A DNA stretch of 44,975 nucleotides from Candidatus Woesearchaeota archaeon (lineage in GTDB: Archaea; Nanobdellota; Nanobdellia; Woesearchaeales; ARS49), in contig JACQMV010000008.1 of the NCBI GenBank assembly GCA_016203395.1, positions 1 through 44,975 of the forward strand, read 5' to 3'. Both the position numbers and the translations under genes were made by a program. Below the pieces are notes generated by a model. That model had not been told where the DNA came from, did not search any database, and was given only the letters and a program-made list of their open reading frames with translations. How positions within the stretch are numbered: the stretch's first letter is position 1; the number at the start of each line of letters is the position of its first letter. Shown piece by piece: positions 30,932-39,661 of the stretch.

Positions 30932-32316
30932 GCAAGATAGATCGTTCGGCATATGATGATCCTGTTTTGAGTAAAATAGTTTTTAAGCTACCAGATGGTT
31001 TGACAGAAGATGCTGTTCGCCTTATTTCTAAGGACAAGAATGAGCCAGAGTGGATGTTGCACCATCGTTTACATTGTTTTAAGTTGTTTGAGCAATTGAA
31101 AATGCCTGATTGGGGTCCGGATCTTGAAAAGCTTGACTTGTCTAAAATAAGTTTTTTTGCAAAACCTGATTCTGTTTCTAACGCGACCAGTTGGGATGCT
31201 GTTCCAAAGGAGATTAAGCTGACGTTTGAAAGGTTAGGTATTCCTGAAGCAGAAAGAAAATCATTAGCAGGTGTTGGTGCGCAGTATGAGTCTCAGGTTG
31301 TTTATCATAAACTGCAGGAAGACTTAGAAAATAAAGGGGTTATTTTTCTTGATATGGATGTTGCTTTGCAGAAATATCCTGAGCTGGTAAAGCAGTATTT
31401 TATGAAATGCGTGCCTCCTTCTTTGCATAAGTTTGCTGCGTTGCATGGTGCTGTTTGGAGTGGTGGCACCTTTCTCTACGTCCCTGCAAACGTCATCATT
31501 GACAAACCATTGCAGGCATATTTTAGAATGAATGCAAAAAAAATGGGGCAGTTTGAACACACTTTGATTGTTGTTGAAGAAAACGCACAGGTTCATTACA
31601 TGGAGGGCTGTTCTGCCCCTCAATATGAGCAAGCAAGTCTTCATGCTGGGTGTGTTGAGGTTTTTGTTAAAAAGAACGCGAGAACAAGATATAGTAGTGT
31701 TGAGAACTGGAGTAAGAATACGTTTAATCTTAATACAAAGCGGGCTTTGGTTGATGAGAATGCATTAATGGAGTGGATTAATGGAAACATGGGTTCTGGT
31801 GTTACAATGCTTTATCCTTGCACTGTTTTGAAAGGAAAGAATAGTTCTGCAAATTGTTTGGGTATTGCCTTTGCTGGTAAAGGTCAGAATCAGGATACTG
31901 GGATGAAAGTATATCATCTTGCTTCTAATACAACGAGTATTATTAAAAGCAAGAGCATTTCAAAGAATGGCGGGATAACAACTTATCGCGGTCTTGTAAA
32001 GATCGCTAAAGGTGCGTTTAATTCTAAGGTGAATGTTCAGTGTGATGCGTTGATGGCAGATAATTCTAGTGAATCAAATACTATTCCATATATTGAGGTT
32101 CTTGAGCCGCATTCTACAACAACTCATGAAGCAACTGTTGGAAAGATTGGTGATGACCAGATTTTTTATCTTATGAGTCGTGGCTTATCAGAAGAACAGG
32201 CAGCGCAGATGATTGTCTCTGGTTTTGTTGAGCCAGTTATTAAGCAGCTTCCTGTTGAATATGCTATTGAGCTTAATCGTCTTATAGAGCTTGAGATGGA
32301 GGGTTCGCTAGGATGA
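30928..32316 (+). CDS. sufB: Fe-S cluster assembly scaffold protein SufB
   Basis: A 462-residue protein. The N-terminal EPEWMLHHRLHCFKLFEQL is a SufB hallmark, and the beta-helix core includes VHYMEGCSAPQYEQASLHAG. The C-terminal block VNVQCDALMADNSSESNTIP carries the conserved cysteine, and the block MSRGLSEEQAAQMIVSGFVE closes the family fold. With SufC and SufD it forms the SufBCD scaffold on which clusters are built. It overlaps the carrier gene and sufD by 4 bases each. Confidence 0.96.
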   Translation: MSKIDRSAYDDPVLSKIVFKLPDGLTEDAVRLISKDKNEPEWMLHHRLHCFKLFEQLKMPDWGPDLEKLDLSKISFFAKPDSVSNATSWDAVPKEIKLTFERLGIPEAERKSLAGVGAQYESQVVYHKLQEDLENKGVIFLDMDVALQKYPELVKQYFMKCVPPSLHKFAALHGAVWSGGTFLYVPANVIIDKPLQAYFRMNAKKMGQFEHTLIVVEENAQVHYMEGCSAPQYEQASLHAGCVEVFVKKNARTRYSSVENWSKNTFNLNTKRALVDENALMEWINGNMGSGVTMLYPCTVLKGKNSSANCLGIAFAGKGQNQDTGMKVYHLASNTTSIIKSKSISKNGGITTYRGLVKIAKGAFNSKVNVQCDALMADNSSESNTIPYIEVLEPHSTTTHEATVGKIGDDQIFYLMSRGLSEEQAAQMIVSGFVEPVIKQLPVEYAIELNRLIELEMEGSLG

Positions 32317-33326
32317 GTTCGCAGGAATTAGCAAAGAAAAAGGCAGTTGAGGATTCTAAAGTGCTGCCAATGCCTGAATTTAAGTATGGCATAACTGTGC
32401 GTCTTAATGCTGATGAAAAGGCATTTTGTGTTCCTTCTCATGAAGAGGTTGATACAATTCCTTTTGGGATTAATATGGCGTTAAGTAAAGAGTCCTCGTT
32501 TATTCTTGAGTATGATGATAAATTGTCTGCTTTGCATGCAGGATTGCTTGGAAAGAGCATTTTTATTCATATTCCTGAGGGGTTTGTTTCAAAAACTCCT
32601 GTCATTATTTCAAATAATATTACAAAGAACGCGTGTATTGATGCAATTCGTGTTGTTGTTGAGCCAAATGCTGATGTTATTCTTATTGAAAAAAATGATT
32701 TTTGTAATGTTCGTTTTTCAAGAGTGAATATTGAAGTTAAGCATAATTCTAAGCTCACGTATGCTAGTTCTTATAGCAATAAAGTGTTATGGGTTAGAAA
32801 GAATGCTGTTGTTGGCGATAATGCTTCTCTTCAGTGGTGTGAGTGTGTAAAAAGCACTCATCTTGCTTATTCCAGAACGTTCAGTAAGCTTGATGGCAGG
32901 AATTCGTCTGTTGATAATACGTCTGTGTTTTCTGGCTGTTCTGGCCAGTTTGACATAGGTGTTACAAACGAGCACGTTGGTAGTTTTTCAAAAAGCAATC
33001 TTCTTTCTAAGGGCGTGCTTGATGGAACAGCAAAAGGGATTGCTCAAGGCACGATAATTGTGGGAGAACATGCCTTCAAAAGCGACAGTTATCAGAAAGA
33101 GGACTTGCTTTTATTAGGCGATAATTCAGAAGGGGACTCAATTCCCCAGTTGTTTATTCATAATCATGATGTTCGTTGCACGCATGGGGCGAGCGTATCA
33201 AGTATTGACGAGAATCAGCTATTCTATTTGTCTAGCAGAGGCATTTCGTTTGAGGATGCTAAGAATTTACTTGTTGACGGGTTTCTTGCGCACGCAGTTA
33301 AGAAAATGCCTAAGGAGGCGTTATGA
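32313..33326 (+). CDS. sufD: Fe-S cluster assembly protein SufD
   Basis: A 337-residue SufB/SufD family protein. It lacks the SufB N-terminal block but keeps the C-terminal pattern NHDVRCTHGASVSSIDENQL, then FYLSSRGISFEDAKNLLVDGF, with the conserved His of SufD. It pairs with SufB in the scaffold complex. Position between sufB and sufS with 4-base overlaps supports the call. It is shorter than bacterial SufD (about 420), which fits the general compactness here. Confidence 0.92.
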   Translation: MSSQELAKKKAVEDSKVLPMPEFKYGITVRLNADEKAFCVPSHEEVDTIPFGINMALSKESSFILEYDDKLSALHAGLLGKSIFIHIPEGFVSKTPVIISNNITKNACIDAIRVVVEPNADVILIEKNDFCNVRFSRVNIEVKHNSKLTYASSYSNKVLWVRKNAVVGDNASLQWCECVKSTHLAYSRTFSKLDGRNSSVDNTSVFSGCSGQFDIGVTNEHVGSFSKSNLLSKGVLDGTAKGIAQGTIIVGEHAFKSDSYQKEDLLLLGDNSEGDSIPQLFIHNHDVRCTHGASVSSIDENQLFYLSSRGISFEDAKNLLVDGFLAHAVKKMPKEAL

Positions 33327-34471
33327 GCGATTTTCCAATTCTAAAGGATATTGTTTATCTTGATAATGCTTCAACAACGCAAAAGCCATTAGTAGTGATT
33401 GAGGCAGTTAAGCAGTATTATGAAAAGTATAATGCTAACATTCATCGTGGTGTTTACAGTTTAAGTGAACATTCTACTTTATTATTTGAGAATGCTAGGA
33501 AGGCGGTTTCTGAATTCGTAAATGCAGAATGTGTTGTTTTCACAAAGAGTGCTACTGAGGGCTTGAATCTTGTTGCAAAAGGGCTTCCGTTAATAAAAGG
33601 TGATGAAGTTATTCTTACAGACATGGAGCATCATTCAAATATTCTGCCATGGCAGCAGGTTGCAAAAGAAAAAGGCATTATTTTGAAGTTTGCTCGTGTT
33701 AAGAATTTTTCTCTTGACGTGGATCATTTAGTATCTTTGTTTTCTCCTAAAACAAAGGTTGTGAGCATATGTCATGTTTCTAATGTTCTTGGTTGTGAGA
33801 ATCCGATTAAAGAGATAAGTAGAATTGCGCATTCCAATAATGCTTTGATTGTTATTGATGCGAGTCAGAGCGTTCCTCATATGACTATTGACGTAAAGGA
33901 ATTAGGTGCTGATTTTTTGGTGTTTTCAGGTCATAAAATGCTTGCGCCTATGGGTGTTGGGGTTTTGTGTGGAAAGAAGAAATGTTTGGAAATGCTTTCT
34001 CCTCTTGTTTCAGGTGGCGGCGGTATAAAGAATGTTGAGCAGCACGATTTCTCGCTTAATGATGTTCCTGACCGGCTTGAGGCAGGCACTCCTAATGTCG
34101 CGTCTGTTGTGGGACTTGCAGCAGCAATTGAGTATCTTAAAGGTATTGGCATGGAGAAGGTAACGCATCAGGTAAACTGGCTTACTGATTATGCTTTGAA
34201 GAAACTCAGTTCTAACAGGAGTATTGTTGTTTTTGGCGGCAGCAATGGCGTTATTAGTTTTGGTGTTGATGGCGTGCATTCTCATGATGTTTGCTCTATT
34301 CTTGATCAGAAGAATATTTGTGTAAGAGGAGGACATCATTGTGCTATGCTTTTGATGAAACAACTGGGCATTAAGGACTGTGTTAGAGCTTCATTTTATT
34401 TTTACAATACAAAAGATGATGTTGACAAGCTTGCTGATTCGCTCTCGCTTGTGAAGGAGGTTTTAGCATGA
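33323..34471 (+). CDS. sufS: Cysteine desulfurase, SufS/CsdA type
   Basis: A 382-residue PLP enzyme. The N-terminal YLDNASTTQKP, the cofactor region VFTKSATEGLNLVA, the PLP-binding lysine in SGHKMLAPMGVGVL (about residue 206), and the catalytic cysteine in RGGHHCAML (about 340) are all visible. The RxGHHC motif is the group II (SufS) form. It releases sulfur from cysteine as a persulfide for SufU and SufBCD. It overlaps sufD and sufU by 4 bases each. Confidence 0.96.
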   Translation: MSDFPILKDIVYLDNASTTQKPLVVIEAVKQYYEKYNANIHRGVYSLSEHSTLLFENARKAVSEFVNAECVVFTKSATEGLNLVAKGLPLIKGDEVILTDMEHHSNILPWQQVAKEKGIILKFARVKNFSLDVDHLVSLFSPKTKVVSICHVSNVLGCENPIKEISRIAHSNNALIVIDASQSVPHMTIDVKELGADFLVFSGHKMLAPMGVGVLCGKKKCLEMLSPLVSGGGGIKNVEQHDFSLNDVPDRLEAGTPNVASVVGLAAAIEYLKGIGMEKVTHQVNWLTDYALKKLSSNRSIVVFGGSNGVISFGVDGVHSHDVCSILDQKNICVRGGHHCAMLLMKQLGIKDCVRASFYFYNTKDDVDKLADSLSLVKEVLA

Positions 34472-34845
34472 ACATGTATCAGGAGAATATTCTTGAGCAT
34501 TCCAGGAATCCTAGTAATTATGGTGTTCTTGACAAATTCACTCATTCAGTATTTGATAGCAATCCTTTATGCGGTGATGAAGTGAGTATCCAATTGCTTG
34601 TTGATAGTGGCATTATCAAAAAGGTTGCTTTTTCTTCTGTAGGTTGTGTTATTTCAAGAGCGGGCTCTAGCATTATTACTGAATTTGTTATTGGTAAATC
34701 TGTTGATGACATAAAAAAGATGTCAAAAGAGGATATGCTCGGCATTCTTAATGTTGAATTAAGTGCTTCGCGTATAAAATGCGCCCTCCTCGGATTTGTA
34801 GCGCTGAAGAAATCTTTATGGGGTGTTAGTGATGTTGCAGATTAA
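34468..34845 (+). CDS. sufU: SufU/IscU-like Fe-S assembly protein
   Basis: A 125-residue protein of the IscU/SufU fold. The three ligand cysteines are C35 (NPLCGDEV, followed by the conserved Asp at 37), C60 (SSVGCVIS) and C105 (RIKCALLGF). The length and the missing LPPVK motif of IscU argue for SufU, which accepts sulfur from SufS and transfers it to SufBCD. Its end overlaps the start of sufC by 14 bases. Confidence 0.92.
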   Translation: MNMYQENILEHSRNPSNYGVLDKFTHSVFDSNPLCGDEVSIQLLVDSGIIKKVAFSSVGCVISRAGSSIITEFVIGKSVDDIKKMSKEDMLGILNVELSASRIKCALLGFVALKKSLWGVSDVAD

Positions 34846-35545
34846 GAATCTTTCAGTTTTAGTTGGTGAAAAGCAGATTTTGAATGATATTTGTTTAGAT
34901 GTTCCTGAAGGAAAGATTACAGTTCTCATGGGCCCTAATGGTTCTGGAAAGAGCACGTTAGCAAATGTAATAATGGGTAATCCCTGCTATTCTGTTCGTA
35001 GTGGAAGTATTCTTATGGATAATGAAGAAGTGCGTTTGTTAAGTCCTTCAGAGCGAGCAAAAAAGGGGATTTTTCTTTCATTTCAGAATCCTGTAGAAAT
35101 CCCGGGTGTTTCATTGACTAATGTTTTACGAACAGCATTTATTGCAGTAAAGGGGAAGATTAGTGTTTTTGAGTTTTCAAAGATTCTTAAAGAGAAAATG
35201 TGCCTGCTTGGCATTGATGAGAGCTTTGCTTCCCGTTCATTGAACGAGGGTTTTTCAGGTGGAGAAAAAAAGAAGGCAGAAATGTTGCAGCTCGCAGTAT
35301 TGCAGCCAAAGATCGCTCTTCTTGATGAAACAGACTCTGGTGCAGATACTGATGTGCTTAGAGTGTTTGGTAAACATATTAACCTCATGAAGCAGCAAGG
35401 CATGGGTGCTTTGATAATAACGCATTATGACAGAATGTTAGACATTGTGAAGCCGGATTTTGTGCACGTGATGAAGGATGGCAGGATTGTGGAGAGCGGT
35501 TCTGAGGAATTGGCAATAAAAGTCTCTGAACATGGCTACTTATAA
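34832..35545 (+). CDS. sufC: Fe-S cluster assembly ATPase SufC
   Basis: About 237 residues from the ATG at 34832 (a GTG at 34823 is in frame but adds nothing SufC-like). It is an ABC ATPase with Walker A GPNGSGKST near residue 35, the Q-loop FLSFQNPVEIPGVS typical of SufC, signature FSGGEKKKAEMLQ near residue 143, and Walker B IALLDETDSGAD. SufC powers the SufBD scaffold. It is the last gene of the operon; in many bacteria sufC lies beside sufB. No terminator hairpin is clear before the family A element at 35562. Confidence 0.95.
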   Translation: MLQIKNLSVLVGEKQILNDICLDVPEGKITVLMGPNGSGKSTLANVIMGNPCYSVRSGSILMDNEEVRLLSPSERAKKGIFLSFQNPVEIPGVSLTNVLRTAFIAVKGKISVFEFSKILKEKMCLLGIDESFASRSLNEGFSGGEKKKAEMLQLAVLQPKIALLDETDSGADTDVLRVFGKHINLMKQQGMGALIITHYDRMLDIVKPDFVHVMKDGRIVESGSEELAIKVSEHGYL

Positions 35546-35561
35546 GATTGCTTTTCAGAAT

Positions 35562-35636
35562 TATAGCAAACAAAGTAAATTTTCGCATATGTTTCGTTCG
35601 GTATATGAGGAAGAATTTACTATTTTTATATGATTA
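35562..35636 (-). repeat. Family A hairpin element, short decayed copy A3
   Basis: TATAGCAAACAAA (35562-35574) faces TTCGTTCGGTATA (35593-35605) across an 18-nt loop, with three mispairs. GGAAGAATTTA follows with the conserved loop CTATTTTTATATGATTAT, but the right arm is lost (TAATGTCAGCC). Orientation as in A2. The rest of the gap to 35818 shows nothing identifiable. Confidence 0.75.
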
Positions 35637-35818
35637 TTAATGTCAGCCGCTATAGCATGAAAGAAATACTCTCTTTATAATCAATTTAGAGCGACTAAAA
35701 AACTACTTCGTTAAGATGCTGTGAAGAACTAAACAAGAGATACCTGTTCATCTCTTTCGAGCAGGACATCCAGAACATCTGGCATACTGTCAAAAGTTGC
35801 ACGGTTCTGTGCTTTCCA

Positions 35819-36064
35819 TTAAGCACCAGCCCAAGATAATTGTAAGCCAAACACTTGCATGTAATATTCAGGAGCTGCACTTATAACAACATATTTTGAG
35901 CACTTGCCATCGTGTTCCTCTTTAACCTGAATTGAATGCATTTTTGCAGACGCCATGCTTTGCAGTGAACGCACTGCTGAGCGTACGTCAACACCATTTT
36001 TGAAGTAAACTACGACTTCCGGATTACCCATAAGTTCAGGAAATACTAGACGTATATAAACCAT
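35819..36064 (-). CDS. Hypothetical small protein
   Basis: About 81 residues from the ATG at 36064; a longer frame needs a TTG start at 36082. The sequence (MVYIRLVFPELMGNPEVVVY, then DVRSAVRSLQSMASAKMHSI) alternates strands and helices as a small soluble alpha/beta protein would. No motif, signal or membrane segment is seen, and no neighbour clarifies a role. It lies between the SUF operon and trmB. A minus-strand overlapping frame at 35695-35880 is treated as a shadow. Confidence 0.5.
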   Translation of the reverse strand: MVYIRLVFPELMGNPEVVVYFKNGVDVRSAVRSLQSMASAKMHSIQVKEEHDGKCSKYVVISAAPEYYMQVFGLQLSWAGA

Positions 36065-36146
36065 TGCTATTATAGTAGGCAATAAAACGAGTTTCTTTGT
36101 CGTAATCCTATAATCGGAGATTCACAACACACGTGCGCTAACTGCA

Positions 36147-36890
36147 CTATAAACACTTTTTCGCAACCTTCCACATTTCTTCAAAAAAATTCTTATAAGA
36201 TTCATAAACATCTTTTGATATTGTTTCTATGGCAATTAACCTGTCAGTATAAAGAAAGTTTACAATCCTATAGTCATATATCAAAACAAAAGAATTAGTC
36301 CTCATATCACTAAACCTAAGATCCATGTATTTGAAATCCTTTACAACATTTTTAACTTCTCTCTCAACATCTTTATTGAAAATGATTTTAACTTTTATTC
36401 CCTGTTTGTCTCTTTGTTTATGAAAACTCGTTAGCATAAAATTAACATTTTCATTTGTTTTATCTCCAATCTGCCTTGCACCAAAAACATAGTAAGTGTC
36501 TCTTCTTTTCATCACTCTTAATAATCTATCATAAATTCCTTTAAATCCCTTAAATCCCTCGTAAACATTCGTTTGGATTCTTTCTTCATTTTCTCTTTGA
36601 GATGCTTTTAATTCAGGCAAAACTGATTCTAACTGCTTTTTCCTGTTATCCAATAACTGCACTAATTGTTCTGGTGGTGCTGCCTGAAAGTGTTTTTTGT
36701 TAGCAGCAATTACATAACTGACTAAGCCCTTTTTAATAAGATTATCCAAACAATAGTATAATGCTGAAACTTGTATCCCTGTTTCCGTAATAAGTTTCCA
36801 TGAGGTGGTTTTACCTAATTTCAAGAGGGCCAAATATACTTTTACCTCGTTCTTTGACAGTCCTATTTCTTCCAGGATTTTCTGGCTCAT
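36147..36890 (-). CDS. TrmB-family transcriptional regulator
   Basis: A 247-residue protein. The N-terminal winged helix (IGLSKNEVKVYLALLKLGKT, then YYCLDNLIKKGLVSYV) is the TrmB DNA-binding domain. A linker coiled coil (residues 80-105) follows. The second half, FKGFKGIYDRLLRVMKRRD with YYVFGARQIGD, resembles the TrmB effector region. Sugars bind there in characterised members; the ligand here is unknown. It starts leaderless, with a TATA box 26 bp upstream, and an inverted repeat sits between it and the divergent unknown gene at 36975. Confidence 0.85.
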   Translation of the reverse strand: MSQKILEEIGLSKNEVKVYLALLKLGKTTSWKLITETGIQVSALYYCLDNLIKKGLVSYVIAANKKHFQAAPPEQLVQLLDNRKKQLESVLPELKASQRENEERIQTNVYEGFKGFKGIYDRLLRVMKRRDTYYVFGARQIGDKTNENVNFMLTSFHKQRDKQGIKVKIIFNKDVEREVKNVVKDFKYMDLRFSDMRTNSFVLIYDYRIVNFLYTDRLIAIETISKDVYESYKNFFEEMWKVAKKCL

Positions 36891-36920
36891 AAATCAGAGA
36901 CGCCAAGACAGTATATAAAA

Positions 36921-36942
36921 CTTACTATTAATTAGAAGTAAG
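36921..36942. promoter_or_regulatory. Candidate TrmB operator
   Basis: CTTACT (36921-36926) and AGTAAG (36937-36942) form an inverted repeat with a 10-bp AT-rich spacer. It directly adjoins the TATA box of the regulator gene (36911-36920) and lies in the divergent promoter region. TrmB proteins are known to bind TACT..AGTA-type palindromes in some archaea. Binding here is inferred. Confidence 0.5.
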
Positions 36943-36974
36943 AAGATTAATATTGTGCTCTAAATTAATTAACA

Positions 36975-37880
36975 ATGATTAAAATGGCAGACGAAATATG
37001 CGATGAAAAGTTCACACGCGAACATGGAAGATTGACTTTTATAGAATTAACCCTGACAGAAAGGACTAAAGAAAAATGCGCCGGGAAAGAACTTAATCAA
37101 GAAACTATAGAAACAATTACAGTAGGACCCTGGAAAAGAGATTACGTGTGCTCAACCAGAAAGAACCCTCCAACAACTGATAATTGCACGAGATTTCCTC
37201 AGCCCTATGAATGGACAATAAAACAAACTAGAAACGACAATGGAAAAGTTGTTGATGTCAAGGAAAAGATTGACGGGGCATTACATGGCATTTCACCTTT
37301 TGGCGTGTACGATCCCAGATTATTTGGAACAATGATAGAACCACACCCGGAATTACTTCTCGACTTATGTTACGAGCAATCATGTGGAGTAGAAGCCAGA
37401 ATTGGTATTTGGACTTTAAAGAATTTGGATAACATAGCAAGATTACTAAACAAAGGTTCTGACAAAGTCACAAATGAAGATTTGAAAATGCTTGATTTAA
37501 GAATGGGAATTTATGGTGCTAAAGAAGCATTAGCATCTCCATACAATGCGGTTTTTGTTTCACCCACCACAGTAATGCGATTATGCAACGACCCCTTATT
37601 GTTTACTGTTAGAGATTATCTTGAACTTATGAAAATCAATCTTAATGTGTTAGTGGGGAAGGATTTAGAAAATGGAAACTGGAACAACCTGATGATATTT
37701 CGCCAGAGTGATAGAACTATTGAAATTGCTTTAGAAAGAATTATAATTAATTTGAGTATTGGAAAAACTCATTTGGAAGGGTTTGCATCAGCGGCTATAG
37801 AATTAGGGTATGAAGAAACAGCAAAATACGCATCTGATTTAGTAACTGAATACAACAGCGCCATTGAAAATCTGGCATGA
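36975..37880 (+). CDS. Unknown cysteine-bearing protein divergent from trmB
   Basis: A 301-residue protein from the ATG at 36975 (a second ATG at 36984 is equally possible). No signal peptide or membrane segment is seen. Eight or nine cysteines are spread through the N-terminal half (EICDEK; EKCAG; YVCSTR; DNCTR; DLCYEQSCG). The second half is helical. A segment ISPFGVYDPRLFGTMIEPHP lies near residue 107. No family is recognised. It is rich in A-ending codons and AT, unlike its T-rich-codon neighbours, a possible sign of separate origin. It may be the target of the divergent TrmB regulator. Confidence 0.7.
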   Translation: MIKMADEICDEKFTREHGRLTFIELTLTERTKEKCAGKELNQETIETITVGPWKRDYVCSTRKNPPTTDNCTRFPQPYEWTIKQTRNDNGKVVDVKEKIDGALHGISPFGVYDPRLFGTMIEPHPELLLDLCYEQSCGVEARIGIWTLKNLDNIARLLNKGSDKVTNEDLKMLDLRMGIYGAKEALASPYNAVFVSPTTVMRLCNDPLLFTVRDYLELMKINLNVLVGKDLENGNWNNLMIFRQSDRTIEIALERIIINLSIGKTHLEGFASAAIELGYEETAKYASDLVTEYNSAIENLA

Positions 37881-37926
37881 CAATGCACCTAAGATAGGGT
37901 TGTGAGCCATTCTTTGCAAAACTCAC

Positions 37927-38667
37927 TTAATACTCATCAAGCTTTGACTGGGATTTAGAGTATTCTGCAAGATATTTTGGAGGAATAACACTCACGAATG
38001 AATATCCCCAATCCTCAAGCATCTTTTTTGCATTATCAGTAATCCTCGGGGCTGCAAGAATCCCCCGTACATTTTTTAGACCTTTAGCATCCATAATCCT
38101 TTCAACATACCTTCTTAACTGCGTGACTGCAGCAAGATCAGCACAATATCGCTTGCATTCAACAACTGTCAAAATATCCTCTTTGTCAGTGCCAAGCACG
38201 TCAATAAATCCGTAAGCAGTCTGTTCTTCCTGAGAAACTGGCTTAAAACCATCTTCAATAATTTCCGGAGCCTTATAAATCATGTTAGCCATGTCTGCTT
38301 CGTTGCCCTGCAAAACAATTTTCTGGGAATCATTCAACTTATGACTGTTGAAAAAGTAAACCTTCTTCATTATAATTGTGAGAAATTCCTTCTGAACAAG
38401 ATTTTCGCACTTCAAGAACAAAAAACCATCCTCTACAAAAGAAGAATGAATTGTTCCCGATTTCATATAATTCACAGGAGCATTGCCCTGCGGCTGATGA
38501 ACAAGCAGACTATAATCTTCTTTTAGTATAATAAGTCGGTCTCCATCCCCAAGATAGCTTTCAGCCCTTCCAGAATACTTTATCTCGCACTTTGCAGCAA
38601 GAACCACGATCTCTCTTCTTGCGACAGCGTCTTTAAGCAATGAACAAACTTCTTCTTTTTTCCACAT
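37927..38667 (-). CDS. nucS: NucS/EndoMS mismatch-specific endonuclease
   Basis: About 246 residues from the ATG at 38667; a longer frame would run into the upstream gene. The N-terminal domain shows GRAESYLGDGDRLIILKEDY, then LLVHQPQGNAPVNYM, typical of NucS. The catalytic part has GFIDVLGTDKEDILTVVECK, giving the Asp and Glu-x-Lys metal site of a PD-(D/E)xK nuclease, followed by TQLRRYVERI. NucS cuts mismatched DNA in archaea and actinobacteria. The end lacks an evident PCNA-binding box. It starts one base after the stop of the deaminase fusion, so the two are co-transcribed. Confidence 0.9.
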   Translation of the reverse strand: MWKKEEVCSLLKDAVARREIVVLAAKCEIKYSGRAESYLGDGDRLIILKEDYSLLVHQPQGNAPVNYMKSGTIHSSFVEDGFLFLKCENLVQKEFLTIIMKKVYFFNSHKLNDSQKIVLQGNEADMANMIYKAPEIIEDGFKPVSQEEQTAYGFIDVLGTDKEDILTVVECKRYCADLAAVTQLRRYVERIMDAKGLKNVRGILAAPRITDNAKKMLEDWGYSFVSVIPPKYLAEYSKSQSKLDEY

Positions 38668-38668
38668 T

Positions 38669-39661
38669 TTACAATTCCTTAATTTTCCTAAGCACAACTC
38701 CTGCTTCTGAAAAAAGAGCAATGGAGGTATCATCCATTGCATACTCTTCAGTATAAACCACTTCCTTTATTCCTGCCTGAATTATCATTTTAGTGCACCA
38801 CAAACACGGCAAAAAACTCGTGTAAATAATGCTGGCTTCTGCCCTATCCCTACCTGCTTCTATTATTGCGTTTTCTTCTCCGTGAAGACACAAACATTCT
38901 CCTAGTTTAACACCTGCAGGAACATTACCACCACATCTTGCGCAGCCACCATCACTACAATTCCTAGTGCCTCTTGGTGTCCCATTATAGCCAGTTGCAA
39001 TTATCCTCCTGTTTTTTACTATTACAGCACCAACCTTTCTTGACATACAATTACTCCTTTGAGCAGCAAGTTTAGCGAGATTCATAAAATACGAGTCCCA
39101 CGAAGGCCTTATTTTTTCTTTATCAACAAGCAGGTCTACTTTTTTTTGCAACTCCTCAATCACTCCATCGTTAATTATCAACTCGTTAGCCATAGCCATA
39201 CATTCACGAATTCTCTGGTTTTCCCCCTTGCCAAATAACTCTTTTTGATCTCTCTCCAGAAAGGCATCCATTGTCTGAGGATCATTCTCCCTATTTCTTG
39301 ATTTTGCCCTCTCAAATCGCAATTGGACAGGTGCATCAACAGCAACGAGATAAAACAAAGGGCTTTTTCTCAAAACACTGACTTCTTCAGGATGACGTAT
39401 GCTATCAACAACATAATTAACCCTCCAGCATGATTTTATCTTTTCAATAATTATCTGCGAAATTGCCCCACAACCCTTTTCCCTGCGAAGATTGTTAGCA
39501 AAAACGATAAGATTGTCTCTGGTAACTTCTATGCCTTTCTCTCTAAGCATATTGCGCAGCTCATCACTATGCGAATAACTCTGAAAGCCGTATTTTTCCT
39601 TCAAATAATCAACAATCACCTGCTTTCCACAGCAGTAAGGACCTGTTAAGCCAATAATCAT
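38669..39661 (-). CDS. P-loop kinase-like domain fused to a dCMP-deaminase domain
   Basis: A 330-residue two-domain protein. Residues 1-175 form a P-loop NTPase: LTGPYCCGKQVIVDYL has a Walker A in which the usual Ser/Thr after the Lys is Gln, and VVDSIRHPEEVSVLR recalls dephospho-CoA kinase-like enzymes. From about residue 190 comes a zinc deaminase: GAVIVKNRRIIATGYNGTPR, an extra CSDGGCARCGG cysteine group, HGEENA (H260, E262) and PCLWC (C286, C289). Such fusions occur in yeast Dcd1 and in bacterial AvcD-type anti-phage deaminases. Here it is leaderless and paired with nucS. Confidence 0.85.
   Translation of the reverse strand: MIIGLTGPYCCGKQVIVDYLKEKYGFQSYSHSDELRNMLREKGIEVTRDNLIVFANNLRREKGCGAISQIIIEKIKSCWRVNYVVDSIRHPEEVSVLRKSPLFYLVAVDAPVQLRFERAKSRNRENDPQTMDAFLERDQKELFGKGENQRIRECMAMANELIINDGVIEELQKKVDLLVDKEKIRPSWDSYFMNLAKLAAQRSNCMSRKVGAVIVKNRRIIATGYNGTPRGTRNCSDGGCARCGGNVPAGVKLGECLCLHGEENAIIEAGRDRAEASIIYTSFLPCLWCTKMIIQAGIKEVVYTEEYAMDDTSIALFSEAGVVLRKIKEL

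Noticed and set aside
35695-35880. 61-codon minus-strand ORF overlapping the small hypothetical gene
   Set aside because: It overlaps a better-supported frame, has no promoter spacing and looks compositionally random.
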